A DNA stretch of 64,000 nucleotides from Ancylostoma caninum (taxonomy: Eukaryota > Nematoda > Chromadorea > Rhabditida > Ancylostomatidae). The notes beneath the pieces were generated by a model that worked only from the letters and a program-made list of their open reading frames with translations, had not been told where the DNA came from and ran no database searches. The stretch is from positions 186,001-250,000 of the forward strand of contig JBAJFG010000467.1 in the NCBI GenBank assembly GCA_037903475.1. Reading direction: 5' to 3'. This document shows, in pieces, positions 1 to 10,800 of this stretch; within the stretch, counting starts at the first letter, position 1, and the number at the start of each line of letters is the position of its first letter. The translations under genes and the position numbers were made by a program.

Positions 1-732
1 CTTTGAAAAACTCGCGCCGGCGTCCAAAAGTGGGGAAACGCCTGGAGTCGGGTCCAATGGTGTGATAAGGGTGCGCCGGCGTTCAAAAGTGGAAAAACGC
101 CTGGAGTCGGGTCCAACGGTGTGATAAAGGTGCCCCGGCGTCCAAATGTGGGGAAACGCCCGGAGTCGGGTCCAATGGCGTAATAACGGTGCGCCGGCGT
201 CCAAAAGTGGGGAAACGCCTGGAGTCGGGTCCAATGGTGTGATAAGGGTGCGCCGGCGTTCAAAAGTGGAAGAACGCCTGGAGTCGGGTCCAACGGTGTG
301 ATAAAGGCGCGCCGGCGTCCAAAAGTGGGGAAACGCCTGTAGTCGGGTCTAACGGTGTATAAGGGTGCGCCGGCGTTCAAAAGTGGAAAAACGCCTGGAG
401 TCGGATCCAACGGTGTGATAAGGGTGCGCCGGCGTTCAAAAGTGGAAAAACGCCTGGAGTCGGGTCCAACGGTGTGATAAGGGTGCGCCGGCGTTCAAAA
501 GTGGAAAAACGCCTGGAGTCGGGTCCAACGGTGTGATAAGGGTGCGCCGGCGTTCAAAAGTGGAAAAACGCCTGGAGTCGGGTCCAACGGTGTGATAAGG
601 GTGCGCCGGCGTCCAAAAGTGGGGAAACGCCTGGAGTCGGGTCCAACGGTGTGATAGGGTGCGCCGGCGTCCAAAAGTGGGGAAACGCCTGGAGTCGGGT
701 CCAACGGTGTGATAAGGGTGCGCCGGCTTCCA
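1..732. repeat. 59-bp minisatellite, array A
   Basis: About twelve head-to-tail copies of a 59-bp GC-rich unit with recognisable blocks GCGCCGGCGT, AAAAGTGG, CGCCTGGAGTCGGGTCCAA and GGTGTGATAA. The array runs off the left edge of the window. Variants differ by a few bases, such as TGGGG versus TGGAA, and one copy lacks a base near 350. Because 59 is not a multiple of three and the unit has no stop on the minus strand, long minus-strand reading frames appear that are not credible genes. Closely related arrays lie at 40195-40783 and 55577-56349, each directly upstream of the same Helitron-like 3' end. Confidence 0.95.
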
Positions 733-1192
733 CAAGTAATAGGAATTCGCTAGGCGGGTCTATTCCTCCTACCTAAATCGCCTAGATGTACATTGTTTCC
801 TTTCGTATCGGTGTTCTCTTCCCATTCCTTTGGAGAAGAACCACTCCTTCCTTTCCAGTTATATACACCGGTGGACCCTTATCACTTGAATTACCAGAAC
901 AACCAGTTGAGCCTAAATCATTTCAACATAACATTTGCCCTGAATTGGTAACACTCAGTTCTTCACGGCCATATACTTCGCTCACATGGAAGAGCATAAC
1001 TTCGTTCATATGGGGGAAAGCTACCACTTACGGGATCAAGGGTTTCTCAGGAGAGCGACAGAACTGCGTGGAAGGATGCAGATTTTATCAATCCATCTAC
1101 ACTTTTGTGTTTGCTTTCAAGGTGCAGTATGCGAGCGAAGCGAGCATCAATAGAAGTCTGGAAGTCCGGCGTTAGCCGGACGGCCAGACTGG
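733..1192 (+). mobile_element. Helitron-like element 3' region, copy A
   Basis: This segment is homologous to 40784-41281 and 56350-56863 and always follows the 59-bp minisatellite. It ends in an imperfect hairpin: outer arms GTCTGG/CCAGAC, inner arms GTCCGGC/GCCGGAC and a 4-nt loop. The last bases are CTGG, followed by T (1193). A 3' CTRR next to a T and a GC-rich hairpin about 11 nt before the end are the known hallmarks of Helitron 3' termini. Copy A lacks about 36 bp near 760 that copies B and C keep. No Rep/helicase coding was seen, so the element is non-autonomous. The 5' end is not identified. Confidence 0.55.
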
Positions 1193-1254
1193 TAGAGTAT
1201 AAATAAATAATGGGCTGGCCGTTCTAACCAGCCCATTATTTATTTATACTCTAT
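1193..1254. repeat. 26-bp inverted repeat next to the Helitron-like end
   Basis: Two perfect arms (TAGAGTATAAATAAATAATG and continuing to GGCTGG) flank a 9-nt spacer and form a strong hairpin beginning exactly at the T after CTGG. The duplicated locus at 56864 retains only part of the left arm and lacks the right arm. Confidence 0.8.
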
Positions 1255-2929
1255 GGTAATATTCATACTATTATTATTATTATTAATTATGCATGTGCGC
1301 AAAGGTCGCGCAGCGACAAAGTATGGACATAGACTACCGCTTTCTAACCTAGTAATCTATAACATCCTTTGTGCGGATAATAAGTTGTTCTGGAATTTGT
1401 TAAGACTTGAGCGCCTTCTGGGTCGGGATTCATGGAACGATATCCATTTGATGATGGCTAAGGTAAATAGTTATGGTTTAGGCTATGTAATGCCAGGAGA
1501 CGAAAGGTATGCAAGTTGATTTGCTAGCCTGGTCCCATCAGATGCGTCATTGAGATTACCTATGGTAATCGTATTGACATACCCAAATTTATCCCTAAAC
1601 TTGCTTCCATTAGCATGTTTGCGCATACGTGATGTTTTCTATACCCACTAGTATTAGATTACCCACTTTTAATTAACAACTCGTGAGTTACTGCGTATGA
1701 AGCATTGTAACCCACTGCATTTTATACTGATTTTTACTTTCCTGACTGGCAATTATCTGGGGTCGCTAGCATCATTGAGATTACCCAGGATAAACTTGAG
1801 CTCAGATGTACCATTGAGGTTACGCGAGATAAATGTGCTGGCACCCCTGTAGAAAATGGGTAAACGTGTTGTTAACACGTTTACCCAAGGCAATCCTAAT
1901 GGTGCATGCGACTCCAGCAAGCAACCCTGCAATTTGCCCATCGTCAGCACGGACGTCAAAGCGTTTACCACTGGTAACATCAACGATGCATCCAGGCTCT
2001 GGCTTCGCTCGCTTACACTTTCGCGAATCCTACTAGTAATGTACGAAATGAGTTAATGTAAACCTATCTTACCTCGACTTTCAAATTGAAATGAATGCTG
2101 TATTTTGAATATTTTTCCCTACTCTTCTCTTAATTTGCATAAAGAGAATTCAACTTGACCTCCTTTGGAACGACGTCTTCGGAGCAGCGCCTTTGCTTTC
2201 TGTTTCCTTTGTTTACATCTTCTGTTCTGCCCTTGAGAGTGTCTGACTTTCGTTTTCCACGGGTGATTTCCTGGAATGCGGTCTTGCACTATCGCATTCT
2301 TACTGCAGAATCTTTCCGTTCAGGCGTTCTGCTGTAAGCCATAATTCAGTAGCACCATTAGTGCAAGAAATAAGCAGAAGATCCGCTCCTCGCGAAATTT
2401 TAGCTGAAGCTCCTGCATTCACTACGGATAGTGGAACGCGGCTCACTCTCCAGTGGGCGACATCCACCACAAAAAAAAAAAAAACTCGGCTAGTGGGTGG
2501 AGAGCATCTTGCGTTGCCCGTTGTTCGTTTATTTCGCGATCAAGGCCGCCGCCGCTGTCACCGTGAAATTTTTCGCCGCCAGAAAAACTGCCATCTATCC
2601 GAAAACCGCACCGCTCACAATAGCTTTTTGTGTGAGTTGTTGAGAGCTCTGGCTCGTAGTGATAGGTCCTTGAGCTGGATAAGTGTCCGGGGTGCAAAAA
2701 TATCGTTTCAGCGCCATGAATTCAGGGTTTCATTCGTGTCTCTCCCCTTAATTATTGCAGCAATCCCTTTTTTCTCTTCCTTCTCTCCTTTATTCCTTTT
2801 TCTGTTAGTCTTTTTCATACTTCTTCACTTATGCATTGTACGCACAAATTCCTCGTTTCTTCTACACCCATCCACTCCTAACCCCCATTTTGAGACCATG
2901 AATGTACGCATATCACATCTTGGCCATAT
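1195..2929. repeat. Segmental duplication, left copy
   Basis: Collinear with 56866-58176. The first part (to about 2085) is diverged and carries an additional ~380 bp near 1510-1890. From about 2088 to 2929 the two copies are almost identical, with only two or three differences seen. Similarity stops abruptly after 2929 (58176 in the other copy). No gene was recognised in it; a poly-A tract lies at 2469-2484. A long open frame from 2361 is compositionally biased and looks spurious. Confidence 0.85.
1548..1886. repeat. Cluster of ATTGAGATTACC...GGTAA motifs and a hairpin
   Basis: The motif CATTGAGATTACC followed by a GGTAA-type half-site occurs at 1548, 1773 and (degenerate) 1812, and again at 9847 and 10432. 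At 1858-1886 a perfect 13-bp hairpin (arms GGGTAAACGTGTT / AACACGTTTACCC, 3-nt loop) contains the same GGTAAAC core. It looks like remains of a dispersed repeat whose ends are GGTAA palindromes. Confidence 0.5.
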
Positions 2930-3558
2930 TAGAGAATTTCCGGAAAAGAGAAATTATTTTCCTCGTATTCTCTTAAGCTCGGACGGTTTGTCTTTGACCA
3001 TTCTACTGCAGATACGGTTCTTAAAGAAGTGCTTATCTCTACTTCTTCCGTTCTTTCCACCTTTTCCTGCGTTTTCGCTTCACCACCTTTCAGCATCTCT
3101 CTCCCTCTCTTTCCGTTTTCCAAATACTTCTCGTTTTCTGTTCTCCGCTTATGTCTTTGCTAATAGTTTTCCTATATTGTTTCTTCTTTCCTTCTCTCCT
3201 TTATTCCCTTTGTTCTGTAACTTCATTTCTGTTCTCTTTGCTTATTTCCTTAAATATTTCTTTTCTCCCTTTGTCTCGTTCGCTTCTCTCTTGAGTTCCT
3301 TGCTGTTTGTTCGCTCTTGCTTTCACTTCACCTTTCTTTCCTACTCTTTATTAGAATGGTTCGTAAGCCTTGCACCAAATTTTATATTTTTCCAACCAAT
3401 CATAAGTTTTCGTGGATGGAACCTAGCTTGCCAATTATTATAGTTGACAAATACTAGAATATTTTACTGTATTCTATTGCCGAGGAAGGATCCTATTCAA
3501 ACCAAGATATTCTGGATTGAAAAATAAATTTGTACGGGAATTTCTGGCCCACCTAAGA

Positions 3559-3589
<31 letters not shown>

Positions 3590-4010
3590 TTCCTCCTTCC
3601 TTCCTTCCTTCTCTCCTGGGTTCCCTTTGTTCCGTTATTTCTTTCTTTTTTTTCTGCTACTGTTCCTTCCCTTTCTTTCCTTCCCTCATTTGCTTTCCTT
3701 TCTCCCCTTTGGTTCATGTGTTCCGCGCTTTCTTCCATTTTTTTCTTCCTTTACTTCAACTCTTTTTCTTCTTACGCCTATTTGGTGCGCTCTTGTCTTC
3801 TTACATTGCTTTCTTTACTTTTCAAACTTCATTGCCTTCTTTTTTCCTTCGTTCTTTTTTATTCTTTCATTCGTTCACATGGTTCACTTACACATCCATT
3901 CATTCACTCATTTGCTCATTTCTTCAACCTTTCAAACTTTTTTTGCTCCGTCCTAGCATTCAATCTTTCTTTCTTGCTTTTTTCCTCTGTAGATGAGGCC
4001 CTCTCATTCT
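2750..4010 (+). repeat. Pyrimidine-rich low-complexity tract with a TTTC microsatellite
   Basis: Strong strand asymmetry: the plus strand is almost entirely C and T for over 1 kb, with a TTTC run at about 3563-3593 and TTCC runs just after it. The bias produces long Phe/Ser/Leu-rich open frames in several phases (for example 3517-3996), which are artefacts of composition. Confidence 0.85.
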
Positions 4011-4720
4011 ATATACTCTGCCTTCTTTATATATATTCAACATCCCAGAGAGGAAATGCCCATTTGTGTCCACCTTTACTCCACTTTTACATTTCCATGA
4101 ATTACTTGGAATCACTGTAATGCTTGTTTCCCACTATTATTCCGCTCCAGAAGACAACAAGATTTCTTCCCAGGTATTTGCCGCCCCCTCGCTGACTCAC
4201 ACTTGGTCCATATTTTCAATTTGTGTGTTGCATTCGGTGCAGATGCCGGCGCCGGCGCTTCGGGGTCACATCCAGATGGCGTGCCTCTTTTTGCAGTTCT
4301 CTTTTCTTTCGCGATAGCAAAGGAACGGCGGCATGCCATCCATTCGTTGTAATCCCTGCATGAGCCAACGGGCTTCACTCTCTTCCACCCCCTCCCCATG
4401 AGTTCGCTGCGGCTGCTCCCAGACTAACTCCATGCTCCACGCACTTATTCCATGATCTTCCAGAAATTTCTGTTTACTATCGAGGTTGCCCCAAATTCGA
4501 CAGCTTTACAACGTGGACATTGTGGTTTGTATGCGTGGTATCCCCCGCCCGGGAAGGAACATTCTGGTGGGCGTGGTCGGCCGGTCCCGCCCCTGCCGGC
4601 ACTTGCGCCTCAAACGTGGCCTGAGTCCATCGTAGTAGTTCAGTGTTTACTGTTAGCCGTGAATGTCACCTCGTTTTGCCTAATAAGTGTTCATCGATCG
4701 CCTCGATGCGCTTCCGGCTC
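4011..4720. other. Intergenic sequence upstream of the activin-type gene
   Basis: No gene, repeat or clear promoter element recognised. The GC content rises toward 4540-4720, just before the trans-splice site. Confidence 0.4.
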
Positions 4721-4727
4721 ATTTCAG
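4721..4727 (+). promoter_or_regulatory. Probable spliced-leader trans-splice acceptor (ATTTCAG)
   Basis: ATTTCAG lies 21 bases upstream of the ATG at 4749, giving a very short 5' UTR, as is usual for SL1 trans-spliced nematode mRNAs. Inference from consensus and position only; SL-containing reads would settle it. Confidence 0.5.
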
Positions 4728-4748
4728 CGTCTGCGCGCCGTTGATGTG

Positions 4749-4881
4749 ATGGACTTGAAGGAGATCGTGTTGTACTTCGTCGTCGTGTGTTCTTCCCTCG
4801 CCGAGGCGATTCGCTGTAAATGCACCAAGGAGTCGGAGACGGTCTCGTGCGTTGACGGCGTCTGCGAGATGGAGCCTGGCT
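4749..4881 (+). CDS. Activin-type gene, exon 1
   Basis: Starts at ATG 4749, 21 bases after a TTTCAG acceptor; ends before the strong donor GTGAGT at 4882. Encodes the signal peptide and the first cysteines (CKC, C, C), ending in residues MEPG plus one base of a split Ser codon. The frame stays open past the donor to 5051, but that read-through has no cysteine-domain character. Confidence 0.8.
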
Positions 4882-7800
4882 GTGAGTTCTTTGTGGATTC
4901 TTCTCCAATCGCACCATTCGAGCTGATCCTCGGCTATCGCTATCCTCTGCAGCAGCACTTCAAGGGCTGCGCTTTTGTTTATTTGAAGACGCCGCTGCTG
5001 GGCATCCATTTCGTTTTTTCACAGCCTCCGTCGTCTCTGCTGCGAGCGTAAGGAGCTGCGATCGCATGCGTTCATGGCCGGGCAGCTGTGTGACTCCTCC
5101 GGCGAGTCGCAGCTGTGCTCTGCTTCCTCTTTTTATCTCTGCTTGCACCCCAAAGCATAGCCGGCTGGCCTAGTCCTGGCCCAAACCAAGATAGCTTTGC
5201 GCTGTACGTCTCTAGTAGAAGAGCGTGTCCACTTCAGATCTCTCTCCCGTTCTTTCATGAACCAGTCTGCTCACAGACGTGTTACGTAGGTTCTTGGGGA
5301 ATGGCTGTTTTGTTGGGATGTGATTTGCTGCTCTTTGGCGGTTCTGGGCGCTATCCACAAAGGAACACCGGAAGTAATGTATGCCAACGCATTCAGATCT
5401 ACGCCCGATTGCGTAAACAAGAACTTAGAACCGATCGACGCCTTTGGGGCACATTTTGATGTGATTTTTCTATTGCCTTTCACTTTTCTTTTTTGTTCCC
5501 ATTACAGCAGCTGTTTTGTGCTCTCTTATTGGGCTGTTTTGTCTGGTTGGCTTTTTATCCGGGAGTGTTTGAACGGGGTTGCAAAGATTTCTAATCATTT
5601 TTCGAATGGATTAAAAAAATACCATTTAGGTATTAGTTCTCTAGCCCTTTAAGGACAATTCTAAATCATTTACTAGAGTTCTACTGAGACATTGATGTAC
5701 GCCATGATTTTGTATTGCGTTGTAAGGGATGGAAATTTCAAGACCTGAGCCTTATCCACAATTCGCCTTCAGAAACTGCGTTGCAAGCTTGACTTTGACT
5801 AGTACATGTACTTAGGACGGTAATATATACTGGAATTAAAATACTACTAAGGCCACTAAAAGGCTGAAAGTTCGAAAGATTTCTGCATTTTCTTCAAGGC
5901 TCTAGGACTCTCAGAAAATCAGAGTTTTCGACTTGATCCGAATCAAATATTTATTCAAATTTTGTACCCTCATATATCATGCTCTTATGACCCTTTTATC
6001 ATTCTTATTTATATTCATTTTCTTATATGTTAATCAATCCCTCAATGCCAGTTTCAAAACCCGCAGTTCTAAGGGTAATAAGTTGACTGTTCTTCCCAAG
6101 ACAAGAATGATTTCATCACGTTTGTCATTCTCTGCTTGAATATCAGTTATTGCAGAATGCTGACTCTGTGAGGAGCGTTTGAATTAATTTCTCGTTGGAG
6201 TTTTTTCGTTGCCCAAGTGATGCGTGATGAAAGTCCTTACGAGTAAAAATAGTACTTTACAGTAGAATAATGTCCTTGCTGTGTGCCGTGGGCTTGGATA
6301 ATGGTGGTGCTTACAACGTCGCTCTTAAATAGTTGTCAGGTGGAGCAAAGAGTGAAAAGTTAGGTGAAAATTTAAGAAAAAAAAGGATCAAACAGGTCAA
6401 GGTCTTGGAGGTCTATTTTTGGAGATCTTCCGCACAGTTAGAAAGAATAAAAGTTTTACAGACATCCTTATCGTTTTTTTTTTCAGGGCTTCTATTCTTT
6501 GTGGTTCTCGCAATCGAATTTTTGACTTATTCAGAATCGAACACTTGAATACAAATATATCTAATTCATTACTCTGTCCTTACTACTCATTCAAACCACC
6601 AGTAGCGAGATTCATTATCTTTATCGAGAAGGCCGTACTACTTTCGCTGGAACAGGGTTACTCAAACAAACATTATTGCACTTCACTCCCTCCCAATGTC
6701 ATTTCATCCAGTTGCCGTGACAAGTTTGTTGCATAAAATGCTCCGATTTTTGCTCGCGCTCGTTAGGAATTCGCCCACCCTGTGTTTGCGGGTAGGTCTC
6801 TGCCTTCTCGAAGATGATCATGGGTCACACCCCAGTGCTAGCATTCTTCCCAGAAAATGAACGCAAATTCAGACGAAACCAGGTTAGCGAACTAACATTT
6901 GCATCGTGAACCTCTTTACATTACATGGTCTATAGGGTAACCAATCGCACTAGTCATCGTTGCGTTGCGAGGCTAACTTTTCATGAATCCCAATTCAAGC
7001 ATAACCAAGGACATCAGAAAGATCCAGAATTCATCCAGGAGAATTAGCTGCAACCGCAGAACTAAACCCAGCAACTGCTGCAGAAGCATTTTTATGAAGC
7101 AAGCAGCTCAGTGAAATATTGGCGGCAGTGTTCGAGCAGCCGACAGCAAGCAACTCACCATTTCCATAGCAATAACCTCGCTAGGCACTTTGACAACTGG
7201 CTGCTGGAGACCGGTTCGAATCGTGGCTTCTTGTACTTCGTCGAATTTCAGCTGGACATAGGTACAATACCCGCACTAAGTTTGTTAAAAATGAGCATTC
7301 AGAACGCGGATTTACGTTCTTTTCGTTCCAGGGCAATAACTCATCGTAACAAAGCGCTTCACAGATCAAACCAGAGGTCAGAAGCAGCGGTGGAGTGGGC
7401 TAGCATATTTCATGAAATCAGCTCTAAATTTCGATTTTGAACATTGAAATTCCAGAATCATTTATAGTGCTCGGATCATGCCGCGCATCAAAGTATAGTC
7501 CTTCTCGAAAAGATAGACGGATTCCGTAGCTGCAGAATCGCGGCAGGACCTGAACGACGGGTGCTGAGAGAGAATGCTTTAAGTGAGAGGGTCCAATAGG
7601 TCCCAATACGATTCTGCGGCCGCAACGCTATGGAACCGCACGCGCAATCCGTCTATCTTTTCGACAAGGACTGTATGTCGCGCGCTATGCGCGGCAAGGC
7701 CACGGCAGAATTAAAAACTTGCGAATTTCGTCGTTGAAAATCAGAATTTAGGGCTCATTTCATGGAATATAGTAGCCCACTCCATTGCCGTTTTTGACCC

Positions 7801-10800
7801 CTGGTTTGGTCAAAACGGCAATGGAGTGGGCTACTATATTCCATGAAATGAGCCCCTTTTAGGTCCATTTCACAAGAGAAAGTAGTTAAAGAGATATCAG
7901 AGAGAAAAAGAGGCGGTAAAGAATCGCTTTGTTACGATGAGCTATTACCCTAGAACGAAAATAGCGCAAATTCGCATTCAAGATGTTCATTTTTAACATA
8001 CTTAGTGCGGGTACTGTACTACGTAGGGCATGTACAATTATGTGTCCATGACGAATTCGACAGCTAGGATTTAATCTAAATGCGTAAGTGCTCGGAACTC
8101 GTTACTTTGGAGGAACAGAGGAAAATGGAACTGTTGTCAGGATGACATCTCCAAATTCAGGACTTTTAGGTCCATTTCACAAGAGAAAGTAGTTAAAGAG
8201 ATATCAGAGAGAAAAAGAGGGGGTAAAGAGTGTGGTACACGGGAAGGGCGAACAGTAAGTTCAAGTATTCAACTGCCATAGCTTCTGGAACAGTGTTTAG
8301 TTGAATTTTTTTTTCATGATTTTGAGCTGAGATTTCATTTTTTGAACTTGAAACTCGAGCACTTCGAACAATTTTATGTGTATACATCGTTGTACTATCG
8401 TTCATACAATGTTTCACTTCGGTTATAGAAGTTCCTCAAAAACATTAGAAGACTACATAGAACAAGAACGAATTTTAGAATCAGGAGGCTGGACTGCAAC
8501 ACGTCCGATGCGGTAATATTTGTCTGGCATAGCTTTGTCTACCGGATTTATTCAGGCAAATCTCTCATCTCTATTAAGTTGTCTTCACCTAGACAAGTTT
8601 TGATGATACCTTCCGAGTGAAGCTAATTTTTTGGTTTCAGTAATTCTTGGTGAAAAAAAAATTTTTGATTGAGCAAATTTTGGAAAACCGAATTGGCTAC
8701 TCTGGAAATGCCAGAATCCAGCCTCATTTGCCAACAAAAATGGTGAAAATTTTGAGAAGTAGGGGTCCGGATCACTTCACTTACGTATTTATACATTTTT
8801 ATACTATATTGTTTATATCACCATTATTTATTTATTATTTATATATTACAATGATTCATCTCTTAGTTTCCATATCCTCAAAATGTGACCTCTTTTATGG
8901 ATACTGTCGCCCTTGTGCACAAAAGGTGCCTTTACATGTACTACAGTCGCTGAATCGCCTCATGATTTGCCAGTATTGTGCAGTAGTTTCTATAGAAACC
9001 CTTCAATCAGATTTAGTCACGGTTTTGCCACAAATTATGTTGTTCTACAGCGCAAATTACTCGGATTCCGGCTATAGTGGAATGCTCGAATAAGGCTGTA
9101 CGTGCATATTTCACTCTCGATTCCTCGTAAACGAGCCAGGGAATTTGCAGACCCCTTTTCCGTAGTTGTGGAAGAATCATAGCAGTTGGAGAATGCTGTC
9201 ACTACTAGTACAACTCTTAAACGCTGAGTTGTTTATGAGTTGTAAATACGAGAGTACGGAGGTAATGGAGGTAACCAATGGCCTTGTATGGTGACGAGGA
9301 CGCCCTCTACCCTTTGGAGTGATGGGGTGAGGTGTTTGTCTTCGAGGAGAAGCAAGATTCTCTTGCGCTGGACTCGCACATGGCGTTCCCTCCCCACCTA
9401 GTAAACATTGCCATAGCGTGACATTTGCGGATATTCGTGGAGTGGGTGGCGGAAGAGCGGAGCGCGGAATTTCCTTAATCCACCTCTGCGCATCCAGGCC
9501 AGTCGTGGCCACGCTCGTTGTTTACAAGTGCCAAACGGGTCTATGAGGGACGGACGAGTGAGTGCGTCGGGCAGAAATGACCGGATACAAAATTAACCCA
9601 GCTCTTCTCGAGCCGCACACGTCCGTACGGTCGAACAGTCGATATAACGGAAGCAGAAGTAACAGCACGTTTATTGTATTTGTCTTTCTACGCTTCCAGA
9701 ATACAGTATTGAGGAATCAAGATTCGAATTGTTCGAAGCGGCCAAATTTGACCTTTGAGATTCATCCAGCCATGGGGTGTTGCGCAAAGTTCGTCCAGCA
9801 CTACCCCCCCCCCCCTCCCCCGGAAGTAATTCAGGGCCGCGTACATCATTCAGATTACCTAGGGTAAATGTGTTGACACCACACAAATCACCCATTGGTA
9901 ACACCGCTGTCAACTCGTTTACCCTGGTTGGTCTCGTTTACCCTGGGTAGTCTCATCAAGGCCCTGATCAAGACAAATTCTAGTAACCCTAGGTGGATTT
10001 AGTGGGACAGTTTAACTTATCGTTAGTCCTTTTTAGCGATTTCTGGCCGAGTAAATCTCGGACGCCAAATATGCTCCTACCATACAAGTCTCAAACCACG
10101 CCTTTGAACAGCTATGCAAAAATTATTTCTCCAAACAATCAACAGTACCTTCTATACCGTTAAATGTGCAGCAGAAGTGCAGCGTAATGTGTCAAATACA
10201 AAGCGTAAGGTCACCTCCTCCCAATTGCTGCCATCCACTCCTCAATTGCTGCTGAAAGTTCTCCCCTCGCATTTCTTTTTCATAGCTTTTATCCCTGCAT
10301 ATCAGGAAGGGACCAGTAGTATACTTCACGTCTTCTGAAAAATCAGGAACCCTCATCTTGAAGGCTATTTTTGGCAAACAGAGGCGGTGCCCGCGCCGAT
10401 TGTGGGGGATGACCACAGTCTGATACAGATTCATTGAGATTACCCATGGTAAACCCGTTACCAATCCCGAACTTACCTACTACCTTCCTTCCATAGAATG
10501 TTTACCCAAATGTGACCTTGTACATGTCTAGCTGGTCTCCATAGGTATTGGCATGAGATTACCAATCCTTACAGTGATGCATTCGGGCCCACTTAATTAT
10601 CCCAGATGAGCTGTGGTTATTGCGTGGACTTTTGTTACACATTAAGCACGAAACTTGTGTACAACCCCCCGTTGCCGTACGGCGGTATATTGCCCGTTGT
10701 GGAAGATTTTACTTTCTTCATTGGAATCGGCATACTGTGTGGATGAAGAATTCCGTTAATACATATCTCAAAAAGAATGGTTGGACTCTGCCTCTAAGAT

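Larger units (their letters stand above)
7245..8060. mobile_element. Large palindromic element, interrupted by a MITE
   Basis: The left arm (about 7245-7455) and the reverse complement of the right arm (about 7740-8055) share long matches, for example ACCCGCACTAAGT, TGTTAAAAATGA, CTCATCGTAACAAAGCG and GGAGTGGGCTA. The right arm also contains its own nearly perfect palindrome (7751-7855). The CAGTCC-ended MITE at 7496-7673 sits at the centre. No transposase was recognised, so this is a non-autonomous DNA element or fold-back element. Confidence 0.6.

Noticed and set aside
1..732. CRISPR-like array
   Set aside because: Units are contiguous 59-bp tandem repeats without unique spacers, in a nuclear genome with spliced genes.
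2361..2935. Conserved gene in the duplicated block (shared open frame)
   Set aside because: Identity extends equally over non-coding flanks, start is not ATG and composition is biased; duplication alone explains it.
3517..3996. Phe/Ser/Leu-rich 159-codon protein
   Set aside because: Produced by a pyrimidine-only strand; overlapping frames are equally open.
7205..7225. Another tRNA/SINE from a GGTTCGAATC B box
   Set aside because: No A box at the right distance and no SINE body.
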